A stretch of 7,776 nucleotides of DNA from an uncultured Verrucomicrobiae bacterium (GCA_937927265.1 CALBCO010000197.1:1-7776), one strand, 5' to 3'; shown: positions 1 through 6,947, counted from the stretch's first letter. Notes: a model not told the origin generated them from the sequence alone. Numbers and translations are program-made.

Positions 1-1154
1 CTCACCGTCAGTTTCACCACGACCAGCTTGCCGGCTTTGAGAATTTGACCGGTGCGCAAGGATAATTTCGTCTTGTCATCGGTGATCTTCTGACCGTCGA
101 GCGAAACGCCGCCGCCTTGAATCAGGCGGCGAATTTCACTCCGACTCTTGAACTGACCGGTCTTCTCCACTAGTTCGACGACCCACATCTCGGCCGGTAC
201 GACCAGGGTTTGAGCATCGCTGTAGTCTCTCTTCGAAAAGCGTTTCTCGAAATCCATCAATGCCTGTTGCGCGGCCGCGCTACCGTGATACTGCTCGACA
301 ATGCGCCGGGCGAGCTCTTTCTTCGCGTCCATTGGATGGCCCATGGGCCGGTCGTTGAACAGCACGGCATACCAGCGAGCCATCAACTCGTCGCTGATGC
401 TCATGACTTTGCCGAACATCTCCGCGGGCGGCTCCGTCAGGCCGATGTAGTTACCCTTGCTCTTGGACATTTTGACAACCCCATCCAATCCCTCCAGGAT
501 CGGCAAAATCATCACGACTTGCGGCTCCTGACCGGCGGCGCGCTGGATTTCCCGTCCGACCAGGTTATTGAACAGTTGATCCGCGCCCAGTTCCACGTCG
601 GCGCGCACCATCACCGAATCGTGTCCTTGTACCAGCGGATAGAGAAATTCGTGGATGCCGATGGGAATATCCGCTTCGTAGCGTTTCTCAAACGTATCGC
701 GCTCCATCATCCGGGCGACGGTCATCTGACTGGCCAGCCGGATCACTTCGGCAAAACTCATTTTCGCCAGCCATTCACTGTTGCGACGGATCTCCAATTT
801 TTCCGGGGCCGTATCTAGAATCCGTCCAACTTGTGCAAAATAGGTTTGGGCGTTCTGCTCAATCTGCTCGGCATCGAGCATGGGCCGGGTCTTGTTCTGA
901 CCGGTCGGATCGCCAATTTGCGCAGTGTAATCCCCTACAATGAACACCGCTTTGTGACCGAAATCCTGGAATTGCCGGAGTTTGCGCAGGACAACACTGT
1001 GACCGAGGTGCAGGTCAGGCGCGGTCGGGTCGCAACCAAGTTTGACTCGCAGCGGCCGGCCAGTTTCCAGTTTTTTGAGCAGTTCCTCGCGGGTGACGAC
1101 CTGTTCGCACCCGGCGCAGAGCAATTCCAGTTGTTCCTGAGCCGTTTTCATCAT
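1..1154 (-). CDS. tyrS: Tyrosyl-tRNA synthetase, C-terminus cut by window edge
   Basis: Charges tRNA-Tyr with tyrosine in the cytoplasm (class I aminoacyl-tRNA synthetase). About 384 residues are visible. The HIGH-type motif reads HLGH at residues 49-52 after PTAPDL, and the second signature is an exact KMSKS at 228-232 followed by KGNYIGL. The Tyr172-x3-Gln176-x2-Asp179 set matches the tyrosine-binding Y/Q/D pattern of the family, followed by a DVELGADQ segment that corresponds to the usual GGxDQ. From about residue 330 the protein shows an S4-like RNA-binding domain (EIRRLIQGGGVSLDG). The S4 domain is nearly complete at the edge, so few residues are probably missing. Two adjacent ATG codons (1154 and 1151) begin the protein; a GTG lies just before them. 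No convincing Shine-Dalgarno is visible. It sits 61 bp behind rpsA on the same strand, so co-transcription is likely. Confidence 0.95.
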   Translation of the reverse strand, partial: MMKTAQEQLELLCAGCEQVVTREELLKKLETGRPLRVKLGCDPTAPDLHLGHSVVLRKLRQFQDFGHKAVFIVGDYTAQIGDPTGQNKTRPMLDAEQIEQNAQTYFAQVGRILDTAPEKLEIRRNSEWLAKMSFAEVIRLASQMTVARMMERDTFEKRYEADIPIGIHEFLYPLVQGHDSVMVRADVELGADQLFNNLVGREIQRAAGQEPQVVMILPILEGLDGVVKMSKSKGNYIGLTEPPAEMFGKVMSISDELMARWYAVLFNDRPMGHPMDAKKELARRIVEQYHGSAAAQQALMDFEKRFSKRDYSDAQTLVVPAEMWVVELVEKTGQFKSRSEIRRLIQGGGVSLDGQKITDDKTKLSLRTGQILKAGKLVVVKLTV

Positions 1155-1215
1155 CACGCAAGCCCCAACCGATGCCCCGGCGAGGGTTGGTGGCCACGAA
1201 TTGCGCCGCAACTGG

Positions 1216-2883
1216 CTACTGGTTTCTTTCTTCCCGCGCCTGCTCGAAAGCGTGTTCGAGATCCACGATGGCTTCGCCCGGCTTGAGGTTGGCCTCAAAC
1301 TGAGCCTTCTCGGCTTCGAGTTGTTCCATCGAGTAGGCAGCGGCTTTGATGCTCAGCCCGATGCGCCGTTCTTGTGTGTCAATCTTGATGACGCGGGCGG
1401 TGACTTCATCGCCAACCTTGAGGACGCTCTTGATCTTCTCGATGCGTTCCTCGCTGATTTGCGAGATGTGCACAAGACCCTCGATCTTGTCCGGCAATTC
1501 GACAAATGCGCCGAAGGTGGTGAGTTTGACTACTTTGCCTTTGACAACATCGCCGATGTGGTAACGTTTTTCCACGTCGCGCCACGGATCTGGTTCGGTT
1601 TGTTTGATGCCCAAGGCCAGGCGCTGGTTGGCGCTATCCACTTCAAGCACAACGGCCTCCACCGTCTGGCCCTTCTTGAGCACTTCGGCCGGATTGGTCA
1701 CTTTGCGCGTCCAGGAAATATCGGAGACATGCACCATGCCATCAATGCCCTCCTCCACTTCGACAAACGCGCCGAAGTTGGTGAGGTTGCGAATCTTGCC
1801 GGTGATCTTGGTGCCGACCGGATATTTCTTGGGCACCTGCGTCCACGGGTTGGCTTCGAGTTGGCGAATACCCAGCCCGATCTTTTGTTCGTCGCGTTTA
1901 ATATCGAGCACCATGGCCTCCACTTCATCGCCAACCTTGAGCAGGTCAGAAGCGCGGGCGACGCGTTTGGTCCAGGACAGCTCGGAGACATGTACCATGC
2001 CTTCGACACCGGGTTCGATCTGGATGAACGCGCCATAGGGCATGACGCTGACCACTTTACCACGCACGCGGCTGCCGATGGGATACTTCAAGGCAATGTC
2101 GTCCCACGGGTTGCGGTTCTTTTGTTTCAGGCCCAGCGACACGCGTTCCTTCTCACGGTCCACTTCCAGCACCATGACCTCGATCTGATCGCCCACCTTG
2201 ACCAATTCCGAGGGATGAGCGATGCGGCCCCAACTCATGTCGGTCACATGCAACAACCCGTCCAGCCCGTCCAAGTCCACAAATGCGCCAAAATCCGTGA
2301 TGTTCTTGACGATCCCAGTGCGGATCTGGCCGACCTGCATGTTGTCGAGGAGGGCCCTGCGTTTTTCGTCGCGTTCCTGCTCAATCAATTCGCGACGCGA
2401 CAACACGATATTCCGCCGATCCGTGTTGATTTTGACGATCTTGAACAAAAATGTTTTGCCGACAAACTCGTCGAGGTTGCGAGGCGGCACCACATCAATT
2501 TGCGAGGCCGGCAGAAACGCCTCAACGCCGGCTTGTACCAACAGGCCGCCTTTGACCTTGGCCTTGACCTTGCCTTCAATCGTGCCGCCTTCATTGCACA
2601 GCGTAACGATCCGATCCCAATTCTTCTGCTGTTCAGCCCGTTGGTGCGACAAGACGACCATCCCTTCGTCGTCTTCGAGCTGCTCCAAGAGCACCTCGAT
2701 CTCGTCCCCCGCCTTCAAGGCCGCGGGATTCTCAAACTCCGCCAGCGGAATCACGCCTTCAGATTTATACCCAATGTCCACCACCACATCATTGGATCGG
2801 ACTTCGAGTACTTTTCCTTTGACCACTGTGCCTTCCGTAAATTGCTTTACGTCGGCCAATAACTTTTCCATCGAACTCGCCAT
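1216..2883 (-). CDS. rpsA: 30S ribosomal protein S1
   Basis: S1 binds mRNA on the small ribosomal subunit and helps recruit structured or weakly Shine-Dalgarno-marked messages. At 555 residues it is close to the six-domain length typical of Gram-negative S1 (E. coli 557). Six S1/OB-fold repeats are visible at roughly 16-82, 99-164, 184-254, 269-341, 356-428 and 443-515. Repeats 3-6 carry the classic TDFGAFVDL / PYGAFIQI / TNFGAFVEV / TTFGAFVEL and DGLLHVTDMSW-like cores; repeats 1 and 2 are diverged, as is usual for the ribosome-binding part. A short acidic/charged tail follows the last repeat. The start at 2883 (MASSMEKLL) has an AGGAG at 2899-2903, 15 nt upstream, which is long; the next ATG at residue 5 would be farther still. 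A sigma70-like promoter lies upstream, and tyrS follows after 61 bp. Confidence 0.97.
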   Translation of the reverse strand: MASSMEKLLADVKQFTEGTVVKGKVLEVRSNDVVVDIGYKSEGVIPLAEFENPAALKAGDEIEVLLEQLEDDEGMVVLSHQRAEQQKNWDRIVTLCNEGGTIEGKVKAKVKGGLLVQAGVEAFLPASQIDVVPPRNLDEFVGKTFLFKIVKINTDRRNIVLSRRELIEQERDEKRRALLDNMQVGQIRTGIVKNITDFGAFVDLDGLDGLLHVTDMSWGRIAHPSELVKVGDQIEVMVLEVDREKERVSLGLKQKNRNPWDDIALKYPIGSRVRGKVVSVMPYGAFIQIEPGVEGMVHVSELSWTKRVARASDLLKVGDEVEAMVLDIKRDEQKIGLGIRQLEANPWTQVPKKYPVGTKITGKIRNLTNFGAFVEVEEGIDGMVHVSDISWTRKVTNPAEVLKKGQTVEAVVLEVDSANQRLALGIKQTEPDPWRDVEKRYHIGDVVKGKVVKLTTFGAFVELPDKIEGLVHISQISEERIEKIKSVLKVGDEVTARVIKIDTQERRIGLSIKAAAYSMEQLEAEKAQFEANLKPGEAIVDLEHAFEQAREERNQ

Positions 2884-2898
2884 GTGTTTTCTTAATCG

Positions 2899-2903
2899 CT
2901 CCT
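2899..2903 (-). promoter_or_regulatory. rpsA: Candidate rpsA ribosome binding site, long spacing
   Basis: On the minus strand the sequence AGGAG lies 15 nt before the rpsA ATG at 2883. This is longer than the usual 5-9 nt, so it may be weak. The intervening stretch is A-rich (TTAAGAAAACAC), which could instead support S1-assisted initiation. I see no better-placed Shine-Dalgarno. Confidence 0.4.
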
Positions 2904-2961
2904 GCCTTTAGGAAGCTCACTGCTTTGGGGGCTAGGACACTCCCCAGTAAAGGCGGCGCGG

Positions 2962-2990
2962 ACTATAGACACCCCCTCCCCCCTTGACAA
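2962..2990 (-). promoter_or_regulatory. Sigma70-type promoter of rpsA(-tyrS)
   Basis: Reading the minus strand, a -35 box TTGTCA (2990-2985) is separated by exactly 17 bp from a -10 box TATAGT (2967-2962). Both differ from consensus at one position. Transcription would start near 2955, giving an rpsA leader of about 70 nt. The spacer is almost all G (six G, A, five G), which is unusual. The placement just ahead of rpsA makes it the natural promoter for the rpsA-tyrS pair. No start-site data are available from sequence alone. Confidence 0.65.
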
Positions 2991-3092
2991 GCCCTTTCTC
3001 GCCTCCCGCAATCACGGGGCGCAGTCCAGGTTTTGAGGCAGGACACGTTGGGGAAAACCGGCGCAACGCTGCGCAAAGTCTCACCCCATGGA

Positions 3093-3118
3093 GACAGTGG
3101 TGGACAGCCGCCACTGTC
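3093..3118 (-). terminator. Strong hairpin just after the zinc-ribbon/EIIA gene
   Basis: An inverted repeat with 11-base arms (3093-3103 and 3108-3118) and a 4-base loop begins 7 bp past the stop codon of the minus-strand gene at 3126. Ten of 11 positions pair; the odd one is T/G, so it is a G-U wobble in plus-strand RNA and an A/C mismatch in minus-strand RNA. It is not followed by a T run on the minus strand, so it is not a canonical intrinsic terminator. It could be a terminator without U tract, a 3'-end stabiliser, or a dispersed repeat. Confidence 0.4.
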
Positions 3119-3125
3119 AACTGAG

Positions 3126-3962
3126 TCACGGAATCGTCAGCCGGGTAAGCTTGCCCAGCGTCTTCCACATCGCCTCCGGCTTCTCGCACTCCAGCAACGC
3201 CTTGCGCGCATCCGTCTCGGCGAACGTCTTCACCAGCCCGGCCAACAACCGGAGATAAAACGCGCTCGCCGCCGTCGGAATCACAATCAAAAATACAATC
3301 TTCGTCAGCCGCTCATCCGGCGCGCCAAACGGCAGGCCCTTCTCCTTCAACCCCACCGCGAACGTCAAGCCGCCGCCCTCCACGTTCCGCACGTGCGGAA
3401 ATGCCAACCCGTATTCCACCGCCGTGCTCACAATCGCTTCCCGGCGCATCGCCAATTCCGTCACTGTGTTCGCATCCTCAATGAACCCCTTGCCCGCCAT
3501 CAACTCCGCCAATTCTCGAATGACCGACTCCGGCGTCGTGCCGGTCAACTTCGGCAACATCAATGCCGGCGACGAAAACCGGGCGATCCCCGCCGCCGCC
3601 GGCCGGTCTTTATCCACGGCCTTGCGCGGCTGCCGGGCCATCGTCTCCGGGAAGTACAAAAACCGGCCGCAATGCGGACAGTTCTGGATTTGCTCCGCCG
3701 CCCGGACAGCATTGATCAGCGCGGCTGGCAGCGCGATGCCGCAGGGCGGACACGTTCCGTGCGTCAGCGGCACCACCGCCAACGGATGTCGCTGCCGCAA
3801 CCGCTGGTATCGCGTCGCAATTTCCTCCGGCAAATGTTGCAGCGTTTGTGCAGTGGCTTCTTCCAACTGTTTGAGTGACATCTTGGTCGTGGACGCCCGA
3901 CCCTCGGCGAGCGCAAAATCAAGTTCCTGTAGTTGGATCAACTGATTGAGAACATTTTTCAT
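3126..3962 (-). CDS. Coiled coil + C4 zinc ribbon fused to PTS EIIA type-2 (PtsN-like) domain
   Basis: A 278-residue soluble protein with two recognisable parts. Residues 1-60 are charged and helical, likely coiled coil. Residues 68-104 form a C4 zinc ribbon with Cys71/Cys74 (CPPC) and Cys95/Cys98 (CPHCGRFLYFPE), the pattern of the zf-RING_7 / C4-type zinc-ribbon family. After a Pro/Ala-rich linker (105-130), residues about 132-278 resemble PTS EIIA type 2 (fructose/PtsN class). These include the conserved phospho-acceptor context YGLAFPHVR with His190, followed by a beta-rich segment and the KIVFLIVIP strand. In PTS phosphorelays this His receives phosphate from HPr; no EI, HPr or permease gene is in the window, so a regulatory role is more likely than sugar transport, which is inference. 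No signal peptide or membrane segment is seen. The start at 3962 has no clear ribosome binding site, but the N-terminal helix begins there. It is divergent from the methyltransferase gene. Confidence 0.85.
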   Translation of the reverse strand: MKNVLNQLIQLQELDFALAEGRASTTKMSLKQLEEATAQTLQHLPEEIATRYQRLRQRHPLAVVPLTHGTCPPCGIALPAALINAVRAAEQIQNCPHCGRFLYFPETMARQPRKAVDKDRPAAAGIARFSSPALMLPKLTGTTPESVIRELAELMAGKGFIEDANTVTELAMRREAIVSTAVEYGLAFPHVRNVEGGGLTFAVGLKEKGLPFGAPDERLTKIVFLIVIPTAASAFYLRLLAGLVKTFAETDARKALLECEKPEAMWKTLGKLTRLTIP

Positions 3963-4049
3963 GGCCGGGGTTGACTCTACGCCTTCCTGACCGACGGAGA
4001 CAATGATTTTTCTCGCCCCTGTTGTTGCGGCCGGTTACCGTGCAACCCC

Positions 4050-5435
4050 ATGGACACCACGCCGCTCGACCAAGCTGCCGACCGCCTGACGCCGGGCGAT
4101 TTGCTCTTCGTCCATGGCCAGCCCCGCGACCTCGCCGTGGCCGGCGCGCATCTGTCCCGCCGGCTGGCTTTCAAATACTGGATCGCAATGGAACACGCCG
4201 GTCTGCTCCTGTTTTGGAAACCCGGTGGCAAGTTTCAACTCCACACCGATGCGGCTCGCGTTCCCCATGCCTACTGTGCGGCCTGCGGCAAACCCCTCAA
4301 AGATTGGGGTGGCAAACGTCACCTAATGAACCCGCGCGGCACTGTCCTCTCCGATGTCTGGCGCGACGCAACACCGGAGATCATGGCCAGCCGGCTCCGT
4401 GCACTGACCGGCCAACAAACCCCGTTTATCATCGAAGCGCCACACGTCATCGCCCCCCCCCGCCAAGCCCCTGCTAGGACTGCGTCCGGCGCGCCACCAC
4501 CACTCAACCAAATCCTCCAAACCGACTGTCTTGACTTCCTTCACACTGTGGCAGCCGATCGTTTTGACCTCTGTTTTGCCGACCCGCCGTACAACCTCGC
4601 CAAACTCTACTCCGGCTACGACGATGCTCAATCCGAACACGAATACCTCGCGTGGTGCGACCGTTGGTTGGCCGGTCTGGCCCGCGCCTTGAAGCCGGGC
4701 GGCAGCCTTTTCGTGCTCAACCTGCCCAAGTGGGCCATGCACCATGCCGCCACGTTGAACCGATTCCTCGATTTTCATTGCTGGATCGTCTGGGACGCGC
4801 TGAGCGAACCGCGCGGCAAACTCATGCCCGCCCACTACGCGCTGCTCTGGTACACCAAGCCGGGCGCGCCACCCGTCGTGAACGAACTGCCGCCGATTGA
4901 CGCCCCGAAGTACTGCTTGCGCCCGTCCTGTATCCAAAAACGCAAAGTCGCCGGCGACGACGACAAAGTGCCGGTCACGGACATCTGGTGGGACATCCAC
5001 CGCATCAAACACAAATGCGGCCGGGATGCCCATCCGTGCCAGTTACCGGAACAACTTTTGGAACGAATCATCCGACTGGCGACCCGGCCCGGCAACGTGG
5101 TGTTCGATCCGTTCGGCGGCACCGGCACCACCGGTCTCGTGGCGCAACGGTTGGGCCGACAGTTCGTCCTGACCGAACTCGATCCCCACTATGTCCGCAT
5201 CGCCACCGCCCGACTCGCTGCGCCCGACCAGCCCCGCGCTCGCGTCGCCCGCCCCCGCAAATCCGAGTCGAAACGCGAGGTGGAGTTATATCTCCAAAAC
5301 CTCGCCCGGCAACTCGGCCGCCACCCCACCGAAGCGGAGATTGCCCCGGCGATGCTGGAAATGATTGACCGTCTCTACCCCCATCGGGGCGCGGCGTTGA
5401 AACGCTGCCGCGTGGCCCTGGCGCAAGTTGATTAG
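4050..5435 (+). CDS. Solitary DNA (adenine-N6 type) methyltransferase, DPPY family, with degenerate N-terminal duplication
   Basis: S-adenosylmethionine-dependent DNA methyltransferase of 461 residues. The catalytic motif IV is DPPY at 178-181 (CFADPPYNL). The AdoMet-binding motif I FGGTG is at 355-359, after HPCQLPE (328-334). Motif IV before motif I is the beta-type order, and DPPY favours adenine-N6 as the target. Residues 15-106 resemble residues 216-313 of the same protein but contain no DPPY or FGGTG, so the N-terminal part looks like a non-catalytic duplicated copy. It also carries a CAAC pair at 76-79. A Pro/Ala linker (131-151) holds a nine-C run. The tail 398-461 is basic, then helical (LARQLGRHPTEAEIA), possibly DNA-binding. 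The ATG at 4050 has no clear ribosome binding site; no earlier ATG or GTG is in frame nearby. No endonuclease gene adjoins it, so it is probably an orphan enzyme. Target sequence unknown. Confidence 0.9.
   Translation: MDTTPLDQAADRLTPGDLLFVHGQPRDLAVAGAHLSRRLAFKYWIAMEHAGLLLFWKPGGKFQLHTDAARVPHAYCAACGKPLKDWGGKRHLMNPRGTVLSDVWRDATPEIMASRLRALTGQQTPFIIEAPHVIAPPRQAPARTASGAPPPLNQILQTDCLDFLHTVAADRFDLCFADPPYNLAKLYSGYDDAQSEHEYLAWCDRWLAGLARALKPGGSLFVLNLPKWAMHHAATLNRFLDFHCWIVWDALSEPRGKLMPAHYALLWYTKPGAPPVVNELPPIDAPKYCLRPSCIQKRKVAGDDDKVPVTDIWWDIHRIKHKCGRDAHPCQLPEQLLERIIRLATRPGNVVFDPFGGTGTTGLVAQRLGRQFVLTELDPHYVRIATARLAAPDQPRARVARPRKSESKREVELYLQNLARQLGRHPTEAEIAPAMLEMIDRLYPHRGAALKRCRVALAQVD
4453..4461 (+). repeat. 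Nine-C homopolymer inside the methyltransferase gene
   Basis: Nine consecutive C lie in codons 135-138, in the linker between the degenerate N-terminal copy and the catalytic domain. Gaining or losing one C would shift the frame before the DPPY motif. Loss of one C leads to a stop some 75 codons later, and gain of one leads to TAG within five codons. Such tracts are known slipped-strand contingency sites in other bacteria; activity here is unproven. Confidence 0.9.
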
Positions 5436-5482
5436 GCTCTTTCGTGATGAGATATGACAGAAAAGCGTAGATCCGACCGGCA

Positions 5483-5546
5483 GGTAGGGACGCCACGCCA
5501 TGGTGTCCGCCACTATCGGAGTAACACCTCTGCGGCGCGCCCTACC
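5483..5546. repeat. Intergenic inverted-repeat element (GGTAGGG...CCCTACC)
   Basis: Outer 7-bp perfect arms GGTAGGG (5483-5489) and CCCTACC (5540-5546) enclose a second hairpin whose 8-base arms (5488-5495 and 5501-5508) pair with one G-T wobble. The interior also continues the outer pairing imperfectly through CGC/GCG. It lies between the convergent methyltransferase and propeller-like genes and contains the stop codon of the latter (5542-5544). It looks like a small dispersed palindromic element of REP or MITE type; only one copy is in this window. Confidence 0.55.
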
Positions 5547-5578
5547 CGCAACTTGCGGCTGTGCCGCGTGAGGTGTAA
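5522..5578. repeat. Second nested inverted repeat at the 3' end of the propeller-like gene
   Basis: TAACACCTC (5522-5530) and GAGGTGTAA (5570-5578) are inverted with one mismatch, and neighbouring GC-rich bases pair partly. Between them is a perfect CCGCAA-C-TTGCGG hairpin (5546-5558). This overlaps the GGTAGGG element and extends it into the coding end of the minus-strand gene. It could act as a bidirectional transcription barrier between the convergent genes, but no T run is present. Confidence 0.45.
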
Positions 5579-6947
5579 TGCAGTTGGGCGGTGGCGGTGC
5601 AGGTTTTGTTAGCGGTGACCCGCAGCCAGTGCGCGCTAAAGCCGGTCGGAAATTCGTGATGCCGGTAGCCGCGCGGGGGCGCCGTGCCCGTCTCATATTT
5701 CCGCCACGCGCCGTGGCCGCAGAAATCCACTTCAACGGTGAACTTGACCGGCTGTTTGGCGTCGTGCGTGAGATGGAGACATTTCTGGTCGAAGCCGGTC
5801 CTCAGGTACGGATCGCTCGGCACGCCGGCTCGGACTTTGTCTTCCCACCACGGGCCGCCCCAACCTTTCGGTTTGCCGAGTTTCCAGAGATCGTCAGTCC
5901 GGCCGAACCAGAGCGCCGATTGCGGCTCGGCGCAGAGAACATTGCCATCGAACTCGTGGCTGGCGTTGTCAGGCCCCCATGACGAGTAATCCTTTCCACG
6001 TACAAAAATCCGAGTGTACCCAAAGATGAGTGCTGATGGGCCGGATGCCCCACACCCGGTGGCCATAGGCCCACGGCGACAACTCATAAAACATTCCGTG
6101 ATGATCCATCAACAACCGCTCGTGTTCGATGGAGCGGATGCGCGGCCATTCCGTTGCCCACTTGTGATCGAATGTGTGGCTCGCTTTCGGCAGCCGGTAA
6201 GTGCGCCATTGGCCGTCGGCTTGCGTGAACACTTTCAGCAGTGCCGACGCCCGGTCCCGGCCGGTGGCGAAGATGGTGTTGCCGAAATGGCCGAGGCTGT
6301 GGATGGCGACGAACGGCTTCGTTTCCAGCAATGTCCACTTCTTCCCGTCGAACTCCGCCAGCCGCCCTTGGGCGCGTTTCCCGAGGAAGTCCTGCTCATC
6401 GTACTCGTTACTGCACACGACCAACCGGCCGCACGCCGTGAAGGTGTCCTTGAAATGCACCCGTTCTTCGCCTTCGGTGCCGAGTTCCTTCTGCAAATCC
6501 GCTATTGGCCGGCAGGCCAATGTGCGCGGGTTCAACTCGAACAACTCGCCTTCCATGCCGAGCATATAGACGAGATTGGCCGGGTCATTCAGGTGCCGCG
6601 CAGTGCCGCACAACCGAATGTCCACCAACTCCGGCACCGTGCGGACGTTGTGCGCGGTGTCCACAACATGCGGCCCAATGATCAACTGACTCGTGGTGCA
6701 CCAGCCGGTTGGCATACGTGCCGTCCACGCCGGCGGGGTGACGGGTCATCTGGAAGTTCTCGTCAATCACGCGCAAGCCGGTGCCGGTGCCGCTGCCTTT
6801 GCGGTGCGAAACGTAATTGAGCACGTAGAGTTTGCCCAGCCACGGCATCAGACACCCTGGCCCGCATTCGCTGCGGGGCGGCCCAAAATCCGCCACCTGC
6901 GCCAACGCCGGTACGACGCCACTGAAGTTCAAGGGGAATTCATTCAT
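5542..6947 (-). pseudogene. Uncharacterised propeller-like protein, broken by two frameshifts
   Basis: Three reading frames join end to end into one protein of about 467 residues. Frame one runs from ATG 6947 to about 6687 (87 residues, ending VHHES). Frame two runs from about 6685 to 6029 (219 residues, LIIGPHVV to RPIST). Frame three runs from about 6027 to the stop at 5542 (161 residues, from IFGYTRIFVRGKDYSSWGP). Both junctions need a +1 skip, that is one extra or two missing bases. The body has repeated beta-rich, Trp/Gly/Asp-containing segments (LFELNP, GRLAEFDGKKWTLLE, GNTIFATGRD, GMFYELSPW) that suggest a beta-propeller, an inference only. There is no signal peptide and no family I recognise. 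The start overlaps the regulator's stop by 8 bp with GGAAAAGG just upstream, so the pair was translationally coupled. Base composition resembles the neighbours. Confidence 0.75.
6940..6947 (-). promoter_or_regulatory. Translational coupling overlap ATGAATGA
   Basis: On the minus strand the eight bases ATGAATGA hold the start codon of the propeller-like gene (6947-6945) and the TGA stop of the IclR-type gene (6942-6940). A purine-rich AAAGGAAAAGG lies shortly before and could serve as ribosome binding site. This fixes the start of the downstream gene and shows that the two were once one operon. Confidence 0.75.

Noticed and set aside
1155..1215. Terminator between rpsA and tyrS
   Set aside because: No stable hairpin followed by a T run on the minus strand is visible, which agrees with co-transcription.
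1201..2862. Open frame of 553 codons on the plus strand opposite rpsA
   Set aside because: It is the antisense shadow of the rpsA frame. The minus-strand product has six clear S1 repeats, while this translation has only repeated noise mirroring them.
2984..2989. TTGACA on the plus strand as a -35 box
   Set aside because: No -10-like sequence lies 15-19 bp downstream on the plus strand; the bases overlap the stronger minus-strand promoter.
3033..3878. Plus-strand open frame of 281 codons opposite the zinc-ribbon/EIIA gene
   Set aside because: Arg/Gln/His-rich low-quality translation with no domain; the minus strand encodes recognisable motifs.
3963..4049. Promoter pair in the divergent gap between the EIIA fusion and methyltransferase genes
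   Set aside because: Only poor matches were found (for example TTGTCT with TAGAGT 18 bp apart on the minus strand), too weak to call.
4003..4089. 28-codon frame with GGAG just upstream, overlapping the methyltransferase start
   Set aside because: The GGAG-to-ATG gap is only 3 nt and the peptide shows no feature. A leader peptide is possible but not supported.
4323..5033. Minus-strand open frame of 236 codons opposite the methyltransferase
   Set aside because: Shadow frame in GC-rich DNA; all motifs belong to the plus-strand product.
6014..6820. Plus-strand open frame of 268 codons opposite the broken propeller-like gene
   Set aside because: It spans both frameshifts uninterrupted, which is tempting. 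However, it has Arg/Pro/Ala-rich composition without motifs, and the joined minus-strand frames read as a coherent protein whose start is fixed by the ATGAATGA overlap.
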